NCBI RefSeq assembly: GCF_001613795.1
Contig: NZ_LPVZ01000023.1
Location: 1 to 61,070, forward strand
Length of the DNA: 61,070 nucleotides
Direction: 5' to 3'
DNA from: Thalassospira sp. MCCC 1A01148
Lineage (GTDB): Bacteria > Pseudomonadota > Alphaproteobacteria > Rhodospirillales > Thalassospiraceae
Shown: positions 17,576-25,877 of the stretch, piece by piece
Layout of the letters: each line of letters opens with the position of its first letter
How positions within the stretch are numbered: the first letter of the stretch is position 1
The notes under the pieces: generated by a model
The model's input: the letters and a program-made list of their open reading frames with translations, nothing else
What the model was told of the DNA's origin: nothing
The model's database searches: none
Program-made: the position numbers and the translations under genes

Positions 17576-17839
17576 GTGAAAGGGATGGTTATGAGTAGGG
17601 CTCTTTGCGTGCCTTTCATGTTGCTTCTGCTCACAGGCTGCGATGAGAGCGAAGTGTTCACATTGTATAGGTCGTCGGTATTGGATCCAACACTGCGCAT
17701 TCATATGGCGACCTTTGATGCTGCAGAGAACTCTGCGACATATAATCAGGAAAACTGTTAGATCGCGGCAGACCTGTTCTCGCAGCAACCTGAAGTTACT
17801 GTCCGCTACTGGTGTGAAAAAGGTGAGTATCAGGATTAA
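17576..17839 (+). pseudogene. Small lipoprotein gene interrupted by an in-frame amber codon
   Basis: The frame encodes a lipoprotein signal (core ALCVPFMLLLLTGC, lipobox LLTGC, then acidic DES) and about 45 further residues before a TAG at 17759-17761. The same frame stays open for 25 more sense codons with protein-like content (IAADLFSQQPEVTVRYWCEKGEY) to a TAA at 17837-17839. This continuity, including Cys and Trp residues after the stop, suggests a CAG-to-TAG change in a roughly 82-87-residue outer-membrane or periplasmic lipoprotein. Start codons at 17576 (GTG), 17585 and 17591 (ATG) are possible; AAAGGG upstream of 17591 favours the last. A truncated product remains possible. Confidence 0.6.
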
Positions 17840-17989
17840 AGCTATCTAGTTCCGTCCGTTTTCGGACAGTGCGTGCGGTGAATATGGATTTTCACATTCT
17901 TGCGCAAAACAGGGCAGCATTGCATTCGCCTTGCTTTGCAAAAGGCCATGGCAATGCGATGATAACGGCTTCAATGTCAGGAACAGGTT

Positions 17990-18901
17990 ATGGAAGAGTC
18001 CGGCACCGCCTTTCAGCCCAACGGGCGTTACCAGAAGTTTGAAGTCTTCAATCAACTGATTGGGGATGCAAACCTGCTGCGTGCGGGCGATTTCGGCGAC
18101 AGCATTTCGGCAGCCCATTGGCGTCGCAAGGCGGATGTCCTGACCCGCTACACGGATCCTGATCATCACACCATTAGCCTTTATGTGAATGGTGGGACGG
18201 GGATTCAGCGCAAAATCGGTGCTGATCCGTTGACGGGTGGCGGGCCTGGCCGTTGTTGCCTGATGCCGGCCCATCTGACATCGGACTGGGTTGTGCATGG
18301 CGAGGTGGAGCTGTTTCACCTTTATATCCCTCATGCTTCTTGGGAACGCGCCGTGGTCGAAGCCTTTGATGTCGAACCCAATGCTGTGGAAGTCCCGGAA
18401 AAGACCTTTTTCCTTGATCCATTGATTGAGCAAACCGTGCGGCATGCGATGCTGCCTCTTGACTGGAATGTGCCGGCTGACCGGATGGCAATGTCCAATG
18501 CCGGACAACTTTTGCTGGGCCATATGCTGCGCAGTTATTCCACCCGCCGTGATCTTGGCTTTAAGGTTCGGGGTGGGCTTTCGCCTGCGATCAAACGTCG
18601 TGTGCTTGATTTCATCGATGCCCACCTTGATCACGCATTGACCATTGAGGAACTGGCAGAAGTCGCGGACTTGTCGTCCTATCACTTTGCGCGGATGTTT
18701 CGCAAAACCGTGGGCGAGGCACCGCACAAGTTTGTTCTGCGTCGGCGGATTGATCGCGCAATGCATATGCTGCGTGACGGCAACGCGCCGGTCGCGGAAA
18801 TCGCGCTTGCGACGGGCTTTTCAAGCCAGGCGCACCTTACCACCCGGTTTAGCCGCTTTACCGGGCTGACACCGGCGAAATATCGCGACATCTCCCGCTA
18901 G
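17990..18901 (+). CDS. AraC-family transcriptional regulator
   Basis: A 303-residue regulator with an N-terminal effector region of the kind linked to a cupin-like fold, and a C-terminal double helix-turn-helix from about residue 200 (HALTIEELAEVADLSSYHFA and VAEIALATGFSSQAHLTTRF). The second motif matches the AraC/XylS signature. AGGA precedes the ATG. No co-directional target lies close by; a terminator follows, so its regulon is probably elsewhere or is the divergent/adjacent small lipoprotein region. Confidence 0.92.
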   Translation: MEESGTAFQPNGRYQKFEVFNQLIGDANLLRAGDFGDSISAAHWRRKADVLTRYTDPDHHTISLYVNGGTGIQRKIGADPLTGGGPGRCCLMPAHLTSDWVVHGEVELFHLYIPHASWERAVVEAFDVEPNAVEVPEKTFFLDPLIEQTVRHAMLPLDWNVPADRMAMSNAGQLLLGHMLRSYSTRRDLGFKVRGGLSPAIKRRVLDFIDAHLDHALTIEELAEVADLSSYHFARMFRKTVGEAPHKFVLRRRIDRAMHMLRDGNAPVAEIALATGFSSQAHLTTRFSRFTGLTPAKYRDISR

Positions 18902-18930
18902 TTATTTCCATCATCTGCTGGCGCTGTTTT

Positions 18931-18963
18931 CAGTCCGATCAACTGTGTTGAACGGACTGTTTT
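18931..18963 (+). terminator. Terminator of the AraC gene
   Basis: A stem of CAGTCCG with CGGACTG, extended inside by TCAAC with GTTGA around one A-A mismatch, is followed by TTTT. It starts 30 bases past the AraC stop. Confidence 0.8.
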
Positions 18964-19223
18964 CGCATGCCCGGATCCATCTGTTTCTGGTCCCGTTCGG
19001 CCGTGTTTTTGGCATGCCCGGGAGCATTCATCTGTTCAAAATCATGTGCAAGCTGATGACAGGCAATTGTGTCAGGCACGATTAATTCATCATAAGTTAT
19101 TGTAAATAAATGATTTTACAAGCTTGAGAAATCCGTTGACAAGAAGAGTGCGGGATATCTAGAATTTTAAAGCAACTAAAATATCAGTTTGGCAAAAGCC
19201 AATTCATCGGGAGGACATCCAAA
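18964..19223 (+). promoter_or_regulatory. Promoter and operator region of the TRAP operon
   Basis: A sigma-70-like promoter is visible: -35 TTGACA (19136-19141), 18-base spacer, -10 TAGAAT (19160-19165). Just upstream is an inverted repeat TTGTAAA-N8-TTTACAA (19100-19121), symmetric like GntR/FCD operators, and the operon ends in a GntR gene. A GGGAGGA ribosome site precedes dctP. The rest of the region shows no coding potential. Confidence 0.7.
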
Positions 19224-20204
19224 ATGAAGATCACAATGAAATCACTCGGGCTGTGTGCCGTGCTTGCGGGTGCGGTGGCGGCAGCAATGCCGGCAGCGGC
19301 GGCGACAACTCTTCGCATCGGGACGGTTTTGGCACCGCATGATCCGATGGGGCAGGGCCTTGAAAAGTTCAAGGCAGAAGTCGAAAAGGCGACCAACGGC
19401 GATGTGGAGATCGAGGTTTTCCACAATTCCCAGCTTGGTGACACCACTGAAATGATTGATCAGGCCCGTGCGGGTGCGGCTGTCGGGACGGTCACGGATG
19501 TGGCCCGTTTGTCGAGTTTTGTACCGTCACTGGCGATTATGTCAGCACCGTTCCTGTTCGATACCTATGAGCAGGCCGATAAATTTGCGCTTTCGGATGA
19601 ATACATCGCCTGGGGCGAAGAGCTTCGCGAAAAATCCGGTCTCGTGATGATTGCCTCAAACTGGTATCAGGGCGCACGCCATGCCCTGACGCAAAAGCCG
19701 ATTTCTGGTCCGGCGGACCTTTCGGGTGTGCGCATGCGTACCATCGGCGCGCCGGTCTGGATTGAAACCATCCGTGCAATGGGTGCTGAACCGACCCCGA
19801 TTGCCTGGGGTGAGGTATATAGCGCACTTCAGCTTGGCACGATTGATGGCGCCGAGGCACAGCCAACAGCCATCTGGAACGCCAAGCTTTATGAAGTCAT
19901 CGAAAATGTCACCAAAACCGGCCATATCCAGTTGGTAACCGCGCTGGTTGTTGGCGCTGATGCCTGGGACGATATTTCGCCGGAGAACCAGAAAATCGTG
20001 CGCGATCTTGCGGTTGAAAATGGCCGCTATGCATCCGGCCTGACCATTGAACTTGGTGACAAGGCGCTTGAAGACGTTGCGGCAAGTGGTGTCACGGTTA
20101 GCGAAGTCGATCTGGCACCGTTCAAGGAAGCCGTTGCACCGGTATATGAGATGCTTGATCTCGAGGCAGAAGCCGCCATTGTTAACAAGGTTCTCGGGCG
20201 CTAA
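19224..20204 (+). CDS. dctP: TRAP transporter substrate-binding protein DctP
   Basis: A 326-residue periplasmic binding protein of the TRAP (DctP) family. A signal peptide with core LCAVLAGAVAAAMPAAAA precedes the mature protein starting TTLRIGTVLAPHDPMGQGL. The family substrate-site arginine lies in DLSGVRMRTIGAPVW, and the GAEAQPTAIW segment is typical. It binds a carboxylate substrate and passes it to DctQM. The order P-Q-M followed by GntR suggests uptake of a sugar acid or other organic acid that is also the GntR effector or its precursor. Confidence 0.94.
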   Translation: MKITMKSLGLCAVLAGAVAAAMPAAAATTLRIGTVLAPHDPMGQGLEKFKAEVEKATNGDVEIEVFHNSQLGDTTEMIDQARAGAAVGTVTDVARLSSFVPSLAIMSAPFLFDTYEQADKFALSDEYIAWGEELREKSGLVMIASNWYQGARHALTQKPISGPADLSGVRMRTIGAPVWIETIRAMGAEPTPIAWGEVYSALQLGTIDGAEAQPTAIWNAKLYEVIENVTKTGHIQLVTALVVGADAWDDISPENQKIVRDLAVENGRYASGLTIELGDKALEDVAASGVTVSEVDLAPFKEAVAPVYEMLDLEAEAAIVNKVLGR

Positions 20205-20232
20205 CACCCGGTACGGACACCCTGCCTTACGA

Positions 20233-20265
20233 AAGTGCGTTGCCTTGAGTGTTGGCAACGCACTT
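20233..20265 (+). promoter_or_regulatory. Intercistronic hairpin between dctP and dctQ
   Basis: A perfect 12-bp stem (20233-20244 with 20254-20265) with a 9-base loop lies 28 bases past the dctP stop, without a following T run. Like the livJ-livG hairpin it sits directly after a binding-protein gene, which fits mRNA stabilisation or partial termination giving excess binding protein. Confidence 0.65.
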
Positions 20266-20276
20266 CAAACTTCACA

Positions 20277-20744
20277 ATGGAAATTGAATTGATGCTCAAG
20301 CGGATTGAGTTTGCCTGTGGGGGCATGTTGCTTGTCGCCGTGGTCATCCTTGTGGCGGTGGCCTCTGTCGCGCGCGCCATGGGATCGCCGATCATCTGGT
20401 CAGTGGAAATGGCACAACTGATCTTTGCCTGGCTTTGCATGCTGGCGGCAGACATTGCCATGCAGGAAGACCGGCATTTTGGTCTTCAGTTTTTGCGTGA
20501 AATCTTGCCGGAACGAACAAGCCACTGGCTGGAGGTCATCAATATTCTGGTGATCATCGCCTTTCTTGTCTTTCTGCTGAATTACGCATGGACAAACATG
20601 ATCCTGATGCATCCGCGTCTTGTCGGGGCAGCGCAAATCAATGCGTCTTATATTCATGCCTCGATGGTGGTGGGCATTCTTTTGATGATTAGAACCATGG
20701 TTTCGCAACTTATCCGTCGCGTCCGCAACAGAGGGGGCAACTGA
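20277..20744 (+). CDS. dctQ: TRAP transporter small permease DctQ
   Basis: A protein of about 155 residues with four membrane segments, the size and topology of TRAP small subunits. The conserved Trp/Glu segment at IIWSVEMAQLIFAWLCMLAA and the MQEDRHFGLQFL motif between helices 2 and 3 are characteristic. No strong ribosome site marks the start: ATG at 20277 is used, ATG at 20292 is an alternative. Its stop overlaps the dctM start (TGATG). Confidence 0.88.
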   Translation: MEIELMLKRIEFACGGMLLVAVVILVAVASVARAMGSPIIWSVEMAQLIFAWLCMLAADIAMQEDRHFGLQFLREILPERTSHWLEVINILVIIAFLVFLLNYAWTNMILMHPRLVGAAQINASYIHASMVVGILLMIRTMVSQLIRRVRNRGGN

Positions 20745-22024
20745 TGCTGTTGCTGATTGCAGGTCTGTTTACACTGTTTCTGGTTTGTGGGCTGCCAGTC
20801 GCATTTGCACTAGGTCTTGCGTCCATCCCGGTCTTTGTCATGACCGGTGCGATGCCCCCAACCGTTGTGATCCAGAAAATGGTCACCGCGACCCAAAGCT
20901 TCCCGCTTTTGGCTGTGCCGTTCTTTATCCTTGCCGGGAACCTGATGAATGTGACGGGCATTACCCACCGTCTTGTCAAATTCGCAAGTCTTCTGACGGG
21001 CTGGATGGCCGGTGGTCTGGCACAGGTTTCCATCGTGCTCAGTTTCATGATGGGGGGCATTTCCGGGTCGGCGGTTGCTGATGCCTCGATGGAGGCGCGC
21101 CTGCTCGGACCAAGCATGATCAAAAAGGGTTACTCCAAGGCCAATACGGCGGCGGTTCTGGCCTTTGGTTCGGTGATTACGGCAACCATCCCGCCCAGCA
21201 TCGGCTTGATCCTGTTTGGCTTTGTAAACGAAGTTTCCATCGGCCGCCTGTTTTTGGCCGGGGTTCTGCCCGGTATTTTCCTGACCATTGTCCTGATGAT
21301 TACCTCCTGGCTGGTTGCGCGGAAAAACGGCTATACGCCGGATCTGCCGGAACTTCCCAAGTTCAAGGATCTGACGGCCAGCTTCTTTGAAAGCATCTGG
21401 GCTTTGGCCTTTCCGGTCATTCTGATCATCGGGTTCCGGTTTGGTATTTTTACCGCGACAGAGGCCGGGGCTTTTTTGGTGTTCTATGCGCTGGGCGTTG
21501 GTTTGTTCATCTATCGCGAACTGAACTTTGCCCGGCTCAAGGAAGCCATTTTTGGTTCGATTTCTGATCTCGGCATGGTGATGTTGCTGATCATCATGGC
21601 CGCCGTGCTTGGCTATGCCATGACAATTGAACGTGCCCCGCAACAGATCACCGAATTTGTCACCACGCTTACCGAAAACAGAACGGCCATCCTGATGCTT
21701 GTGGTTGGCGTCTTGGTCGTTAGCGGCATGTTCCTTGAAGGGGCGGCAAACATCCTGCTTGTGACGCCAATTGTCATGCCGGTTTTGGTAAGTGCCGGTT
21801 ACGACCCGGTGCATATGGGCATTTTGATAGTGACGCTGATCAACTTTGGCGGCCTCACGCCGCCTGTCGGTGTGATCATGTTTACCGTCTGCGGGATTTT
21901 GGGTGTCAAGACCGGCTCGTATACTCGGGCATCCATTCCGTTCTTTGTGGCGATGGTGCTGTTCTTTGTTCTGATGGCAGCCGTGCCAAGTTTGACATTG
22001 TTGTTGCCCAATACACTGATGTAA
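20744..22024 (+). CDS. dctM: TRAP transporter large permease DctM
   Basis: A 426-residue, 11-12-helix membrane protein, the ion-coupled transport subunit of the TRAP system. Family features include the N-terminal FLVCGLPVAFALGLAS, the SFPLLAVPFFILAGNLM segment, GGISGSAVADAS and the C-terminal GGLTPPVGVIMF, which contributes to the sodium and substrate sites. It is translationally coupled to dctQ by a one-base overlap. Confidence 0.95.
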   Translation: MLLLIAGLFTLFLVCGLPVAFALGLASIPVFVMTGAMPPTVVIQKMVTATQSFPLLAVPFFILAGNLMNVTGITHRLVKFASLLTGWMAGGLAQVSIVLSFMMGGISGSAVADASMEARLLGPSMIKKGYSKANTAAVLAFGSVITATIPPSIGLILFGFVNEVSIGRLFLAGVLPGIFLTIVLMITSWLVARKNGYTPDLPELPKFKDLTASFFESIWALAFPVILIIGFRFGIFTATEAGAFLVFYALGVGLFIYRELNFARLKEAIFGSISDLGMVMLLIIMAAVLGYAMTIERAPQQITEFVTTLTENRTAILMLVVGVLVVSGMFLEGAANILLVTPIVMPVLVSAGYDPVHMGILIVTLINFGGLTPPVGVIMFTVCGILGVKTGSYTRASIPFFVAMVLFFVLMAAVPSLTLLLPNTLM

Positions 22025-22078
22025 TGACAGTTTCAGACGAATAGGGGCATATGCGCAAATGCCAGGGAGACACAAAAA

Positions 22079-22795
22079 ATGAATACCACAACAGGTGGGC
22101 TGCTTGCGGTGCATGATGGCAATTTGAAAACAAACGCCCATGTTCCGGCCTCGGCATTGGTATATGAAGAAGTCCGCAACCGGATTATCTCGCTTTCGCT
22201 TCTGCCGGAAACGACGCTTGTCCGCGCTGAATTGGCTGAAAGTTTCAATGTCAGCCAGTCTCCGGTGCGCGAAGCCATCATGCGTCTTGAACAGGACGGG
22301 CTGGTCGTTTCCTATCCACAGTCGCGCACAGTGGTGACCAAGATCGATGTTGCCCGCATCCGCGAGGAGCATTTCCTGCGTGTTGCAGCAGAATGCGAAG
22401 TGGTCCGTCAGTTGGCTGAGGCCAAAGAGTCATCCGCCGTGGTCAAGGCCAAGGGTATTGTTAAGATGCAGGAAGCACTCGTTGGAGATATCGAGCAGAT
22501 TGACCTTTTCAAGCAGCTTGATGAAACGTTTCATGCCGCCTTGTTTAACGGCGTGAGCCAGTCGAACCTGCATTTGCAGATCACCGCGCGCAGTGGTCAT
22601 CTGGCCCGTGTGCGGACCCTTGATTTACCGCGTGCCGGCAAGATGATTTCGGTTCTTGAAGGGCACAAGGCAATAATCGATGCCATTCAGTCAGGTGACG
22701 GTAATACTGCAAGTGCCGAAATGCGACAGCACCTTTCAGGGACCATGGAACGCCTGCCACAGATCATCGAGGAAAACAAAACCCTGTTCTCGTAG
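22079..22795 (+). CDS. GntR-family (FCD domain) regulator of the TRAP operon
   Basis: A 238-residue regulator: a winged helix-turn-helix in residues 25-90 (ELAESFNVSQSPVREAIMRL) followed by an all-helical FCD effector domain. The DETFHAALF segment supplies an Asp and a His of the typical metal-binding FCD site. It lies 54 bases after dctM in the same direction and probably represses the operon through the inverted repeat at 19100-19121 until an organic acid ligand binds. Confidence 0.92.
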   Translation: MNTTTGGLLAVHDGNLKTNAHVPASALVYEEVRNRIISLSLLPETTLVRAELAESFNVSQSPVREAIMRLEQDGLVVSYPQSRTVVTKIDVARIREEHFLRVAAECEVVRQLAEAKESSAVVKAKGIVKMQEALVGDIEQIDLFKQLDETFHAALFNGVSQSNLHLQITARSGHLARVRTLDLPRAGKMISVLEGHKAIIDAIQSGDGNTASAEMRQHLSGTMERLPQIIEENKTLFS

Positions 22796-22845
22796 TCAAA
22801 TCCGTGCGGTGGCACCAGGCGACCGAAAACCGGGACAAAGCACAG

Positions 22846-22890
22846 GTAAACGGCGCGTCGCAACCAAATCGACGCGCCGTTTACATTTTG
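22846..22890. terminator. Bidirectional terminator between gntR and the NmrA-like gene
   Basis: A perfect 15-bp inverted repeat (22846-22860 with 22870-22884) with a 9-base loop, followed by ATTTTG on the plus strand, separates two convergent genes. Confidence 0.88.
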
Positions 22891-22892
22891 GG

Positions 22893-23732
22893 TCAGGCGC
22901 GTTTGGCGACGTCCCAGATACCCGTTCCGGCGACTTCTTCAACGAAGTTGCGCAGGCTGTTGGGTTGGCGTCCCAAAATCTCGTGTACATCGTTGGTCGG
23001 CTGACTGTTGCGGCCATCAAGGACTTCGGAAAACAGATAGCGGATCAATCCCCGGAAGTCATCGGGCAAGCCGTCTGCGGCAAGGGCAGCATCAAGTTCT
23101 TCAATGCTGATAGGCACGAAAGTGACCGGATGATTGGTAACGTCGGAAATCATCTTGGTGGCTTCGGCAAACGTCACCGCAGTCGGTCCAGACAGTTCAT
23201 ATGTCTTGCCGATATGACGGTCGTCAAGCAGGCAGGCAACTGCGCACTCGGCAATGTCATTGGCGTCGATGAACGGCTCGGGTACGTCACCGGCGGGAAG
23301 GGCCAGTGTGCCTTGCTGGATATAGGGCAAGAACAGGTCTTCGTTGAAGTTCTGGAAAAACCAGTTGGCGCGCAACACAGTGACATCAGCGCCCGAAAGA
23401 TGCAGGGCATGTTCGGCCTGATGGGCGGCATCTTCACCGCGACCCGACAGCATTACGATGCGTTTCACCCCATGAAGCAGGGCACACTTGGCGAAGTTTG
23501 CAATGATTTCGTCAGAACCCGGCACTGCGAGATCGGGCTGGAAGGTGACATATACAGCGTCGCGGTCACGCAAAACATCATCCCAGGTTTGCGGGTTTGT
23601 CCAGTCAAAGGCCAGCGTCGTGCTGCGCGAAACCGCACGAACATCATGACCGAGAGAATTCAGTTTATCCGCAACACGGCGGCCGGTTTTCGCCGTCGCG
23701 CCCAGGACAAGAAAACGGGGATTGTTTGACAT
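22893..23732 (-). CDS. NmrA-like NAD(P)-binding protein
   Basis: A 279-residue atypical short-chain dehydrogenase. The N-terminal Rossmann motif FLVLGATAKTGRRVA fits the NmrA/azoreductase-like group, and the region VTVLRANWFFQNFNEDLF is the family substrate-side segment. It lacks a clear YxxxK catalytic pair, so it may be an NADPH-dependent quinone reductase or a redox-sensing protein. AGGAG precedes the start (ATG at 23732; TTG at 23735 is possible). It is divergent from a TetR gene across two strong palindromes and is probably induced when that repressor is released. Confidence 0.85.
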   Translation of the reverse strand: MSNNPRFLVLGATAKTGRRVADKLNSLGHDVRAVSRSTTLAFDWTNPQTWDDVLRDRDAVYVTFQPDLAVPGSDEIIANFAKCALLHGVKRIVMLSGRGEDAAHQAEHALHLSGADVTVLRANWFFQNFNEDLFLPYIQQGTLALPAGDVPEPFIDANDIAECAVACLLDDRHIGKTYELSGPTAVTFAEATKMISDVTNHPVTFVPISIEELDAALAADGLPDDFRGLIRYLFSEVLDGRNSQPTNDVHEILGRQPNSLRNFVEEVAGTGIWDVAKRA

Positions 23733-23759
23733 CAAAATAGCTCCTGATAGAGGTTTTCG

Positions 23760-23808
23760 AAATGTGAGTAATCCTCACATTTGCCAAATGTGATAAATCC
23801 TCATATTT
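23760..23808. promoter_or_regulatory. Tandem 23-bp palindromic operators for the TetR repressor
   Basis: Two copies of a 23-bp site are separated by 3 bp: 23760-23782 with perfect 9-bp arms AAATGTGAG/CTCACATTT around TAATC, and 23786-23808 with AAATGTGAT/CTCATATTT around AAATC. The 26-bp centre spacing would place the two sites at different faces of the helix. They lie 28 bases upstream of the NmrA-like start and 87 upstream of the TetR start, so one repressor could control both genes. Confidence 0.8.
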
Positions 23809-23894
23809 TGATCGTCAAGTGTTCTAAGCCGTCAAAAGTGTGCTAAACCCGTGCAGATGTGTTTGGGCGTCATAAGAAAAAAGGATCTAAGCGA

Positions 23895-24521
23895 TTGACT
23901 GATAACGTGAAAAAGATGCGCCGTGCGCCGACACAAAAAAGAAGTCGTGAACGGGTCAACAACATACTCAATGCAGCTTGTGATCTGATTTCGACCCACG
24001 GCAGTGATGCGATCAGGATGGGAGAACTGGCGGAAAAGGCCGGAGTCTCTATCGGATCGCTGTATCAGTACTTCCCGGACAAGGCGGCGATCATTCATGC
24101 GCTTGCTGATCGCTATAACGAGGAATCCCTGCACTGCATCGAAGAGGCACTGGCAGAGGTGAATTCGGCCGAAGGTTTGCTCGCAGCTTTTGATAAGCTG
24201 ATCGACACCTATTACGAACTGTTTCTGGCCGAGCCGGTGATTTGCGATATCTGGACCGGAACGCAAGCCGACAAGACGCTGCGCGACATGGAAATGGAAG
24301 TGAGCCGGACAAATGCGGAGCAATTGGCCAAGGCGATCTTGCGGGTGCGTGGCAATGATGGTGATTTTAAAACAATCGCCGCGCGGTGCCTGTTAATCAT
24401 GTATTCCGGCGAGGCCACCATGCGCCTTGCCATTTCCGTACCGCGCGCCGAGGGGCGCGAAATCGTCGCAACTTACAAGCGGATGGTCGGGCGGGAACTT
24501 TCGGATATGAGCCGCATCTAG
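23895..24521 (+). CDS. TetR-family transcriptional regulator
   Basis: A regulator of about 208 residues. The N-terminal helix-turn-helix (ELAEKAGVSIGSLYQYFPDK) is the classical TetR motif, preceded by the basic RRAPTQKRSRERVNN region, and a helical ligand-binding domain follows. The start is uncertain: TTG at 23895 has AAGGA nine bases upstream, ATG at 23916 is also possible. It probably represses the divergent NmrA-like reductase and itself through the paired palindromes. Confidence 0.9.
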   Translation: MTDNVKKMRRAPTQKRSRERVNNILNAACDLISTHGSDAIRMGELAEKAGVSIGSLYQYFPDKAAIIHALADRYNEESLHCIEEALAEVNSAEGLLAAFDKLIDTYYELFLAEPVICDIWTGTQADKTLRDMEMEVSRTNAEQLAKAILRVRGNDGDFKTIAARCLLIMYSGEATMRLAISVPRAEGREIVATYKRMVGRELSDMSRI

Positions 24522-24537
24522 GGCGCGATCTGCGTGC

Positions 24538-25608
24538 TTAATCTGCCGTCACGGTGAATGGTGACGGGCCAGGGCGACCCAACAAGAAGCCCTGCACATA
24601 GTCGACGTCATGACTGCGCAGGAAATCAAGCTCTTCGGTGCGTTCAATGCCTTCGGCAACGACCTCGATATCGAGTTGCTTGGCCAGGGCAATCAGTTTG
24701 CTGACAATTGCCTGCTTGAAATGGTCACGATCAACATGGTCAACCAGTTCGCGGTCGATCTTGATGATGTCCGGGCGCAGTTCAGGCAAAAGGTTCAGGG
24801 TGGAATAACCCGAACCAACATCATCAAGAGCAACCCGGAACCCCGACGCACGATAGCTTTCCAGAATGGCGCTCAGATGTGCGGTGCTTCGGACCTTTTC
24901 GGTTTCGATGACTTCGAAAACAACGTTGCTGCGGTCCAGATTGCATTGCTCGACCACCTCGATGGTGGACCGCAGGCAGGAATCCGGATCGTAGATCGAA
25001 CTTGGTGTAAAGTTGATGAAAAGATTGCCAGTGATCCCGGCCTTGTGCGCATTGCGGACATTGGCTGCGCGCGCTGCCCGGTCAAGTTGGAACAACAGCG
25101 TCGCCGACTGCGCCGCATCAAAAAGCTGGCCGGGATTGATGACATCTCCTGACACGCTTTCACCCCGCACAAGGCATTCATGGGCATAAGGTTTCTTGAA
25201 ATCACCAACAGAAAAAATTGGCTGAAACACCGAATTCAGCCGATTGTCGCGCAACAGATCGCCCAGCCATTCGGCACCGATTGCCGCACGGATCGCGCCA
25301 AGGCTTGTGATGTCTGCGATGTCATCAATCTCCGGGCGATCGGTACCAGGCATGATAAGGGCCTTGGTGTCAGATAGCTCTTCGGGCAGAAGGTCGCGCG
25401 AGATGACATCAATCAGCGCACTTAGTCCCGGACGATTATATTGAATGGACAGGGTGGTGGCTGACGGTGACTTTTCCACATCAACACCAATCGACTTCGC
25501 ACCCTTTAGAATTTTGCCCGTCGTATGTGCGACAGGCGGCCAGAGATAGAGTGTCCCGTTTTCAGGTGCGATTTCAGGAACTGAATCACATTTTTCACAG
25601 TAGGTCAC
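24538..25608 (-). CDS. EAL-domain cyclic di-GMP phosphodiesterase with N-terminal CxxC
   Basis: A 356-residue soluble protein. The first 110 residues form an unrecognised domain opening with a CEKC pair that could bind zinc or act as a redox switch. The EAL domain occupies about 115-350. Its signature is ECL instead of EAL, but the key acidic residues are present: Glu in HECLVRG, Asn in LFINFTPSS, Glu in FEVIETE, the DDVGSGYS loop, Lys in IIKIDRE, Glu in VVAEGIE and Gln in VQGFLLG. It should therefore hydrolyse cyclic di-GMP to pGpG. It is a single gene between TetR and AraC regulators. Confidence 0.88.
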   Translation of the reverse strand: MTYCEKCDSVPEIAPENGTLYLWPPVAHTTGKILKGAKSIGVDVEKSPSATTLSIQYNRPGLSALIDVISRDLLPEELSDTKALIMPGTDRPEIDDIADITSLGAIRAAIGAEWLGDLLRDNRLNSVFQPIFSVGDFKKPYAHECLVRGESVSGDVINPGQLFDAAQSATLLFQLDRAARAANVRNAHKAGITGNLFINFTPSSIYDPDSCLRSTIEVVEQCNLDRSNVVFEVIETEKVRSTAHLSAILESYRASGFRVALDDVGSGYSTLNLLPELRPDIIKIDRELVDHVDRDHFKQAIVSKLIALAKQLDIEVVAEGIERTEELDFLRSHDVDYVQGFLLGRPGPSPFTVTAD

Positions 25609-25877
25609 ATCATTCTCCCCGGGTGTCGGTCGTGCTGCTGGCCTTTTGTCAGCTTGCTTTACTCTACTAATTCCAGCTCCTGACTCTAGCGTAACATATG
25701 GGTTTAAACGATAAAAAATCCAGCGTAGAACTTAATTCAATCAACGCATTGGCTCTATTGAATGTCTAATGCGCAAAGGTCCTTTGTTCCCGCTCAACCG
25801 GCACTGTGCGCGAAAGCGTTGGTTCTTGCGAATTGCGCTGGTAATATTTGACGACAAACTGCCCGATAGAGGACCAG

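Noticed and set aside
17759..17761. TAG as pyrrolysine or a programmed recoding signal
   Set aside because: No pyrrolysine genes or downstream stimulatory structure are visible in the window. A simple nonsense mutation or sequence error explains it better.
20810..22372. A 520-residue open frame on the minus strand, antisense to dctM and gntR
   Set aside because: Low-complexity His/Gln/Arg-rich translation, no ribosome site, and fully covered by well-supported genes on the other strand. It is the shadow of biased codons.
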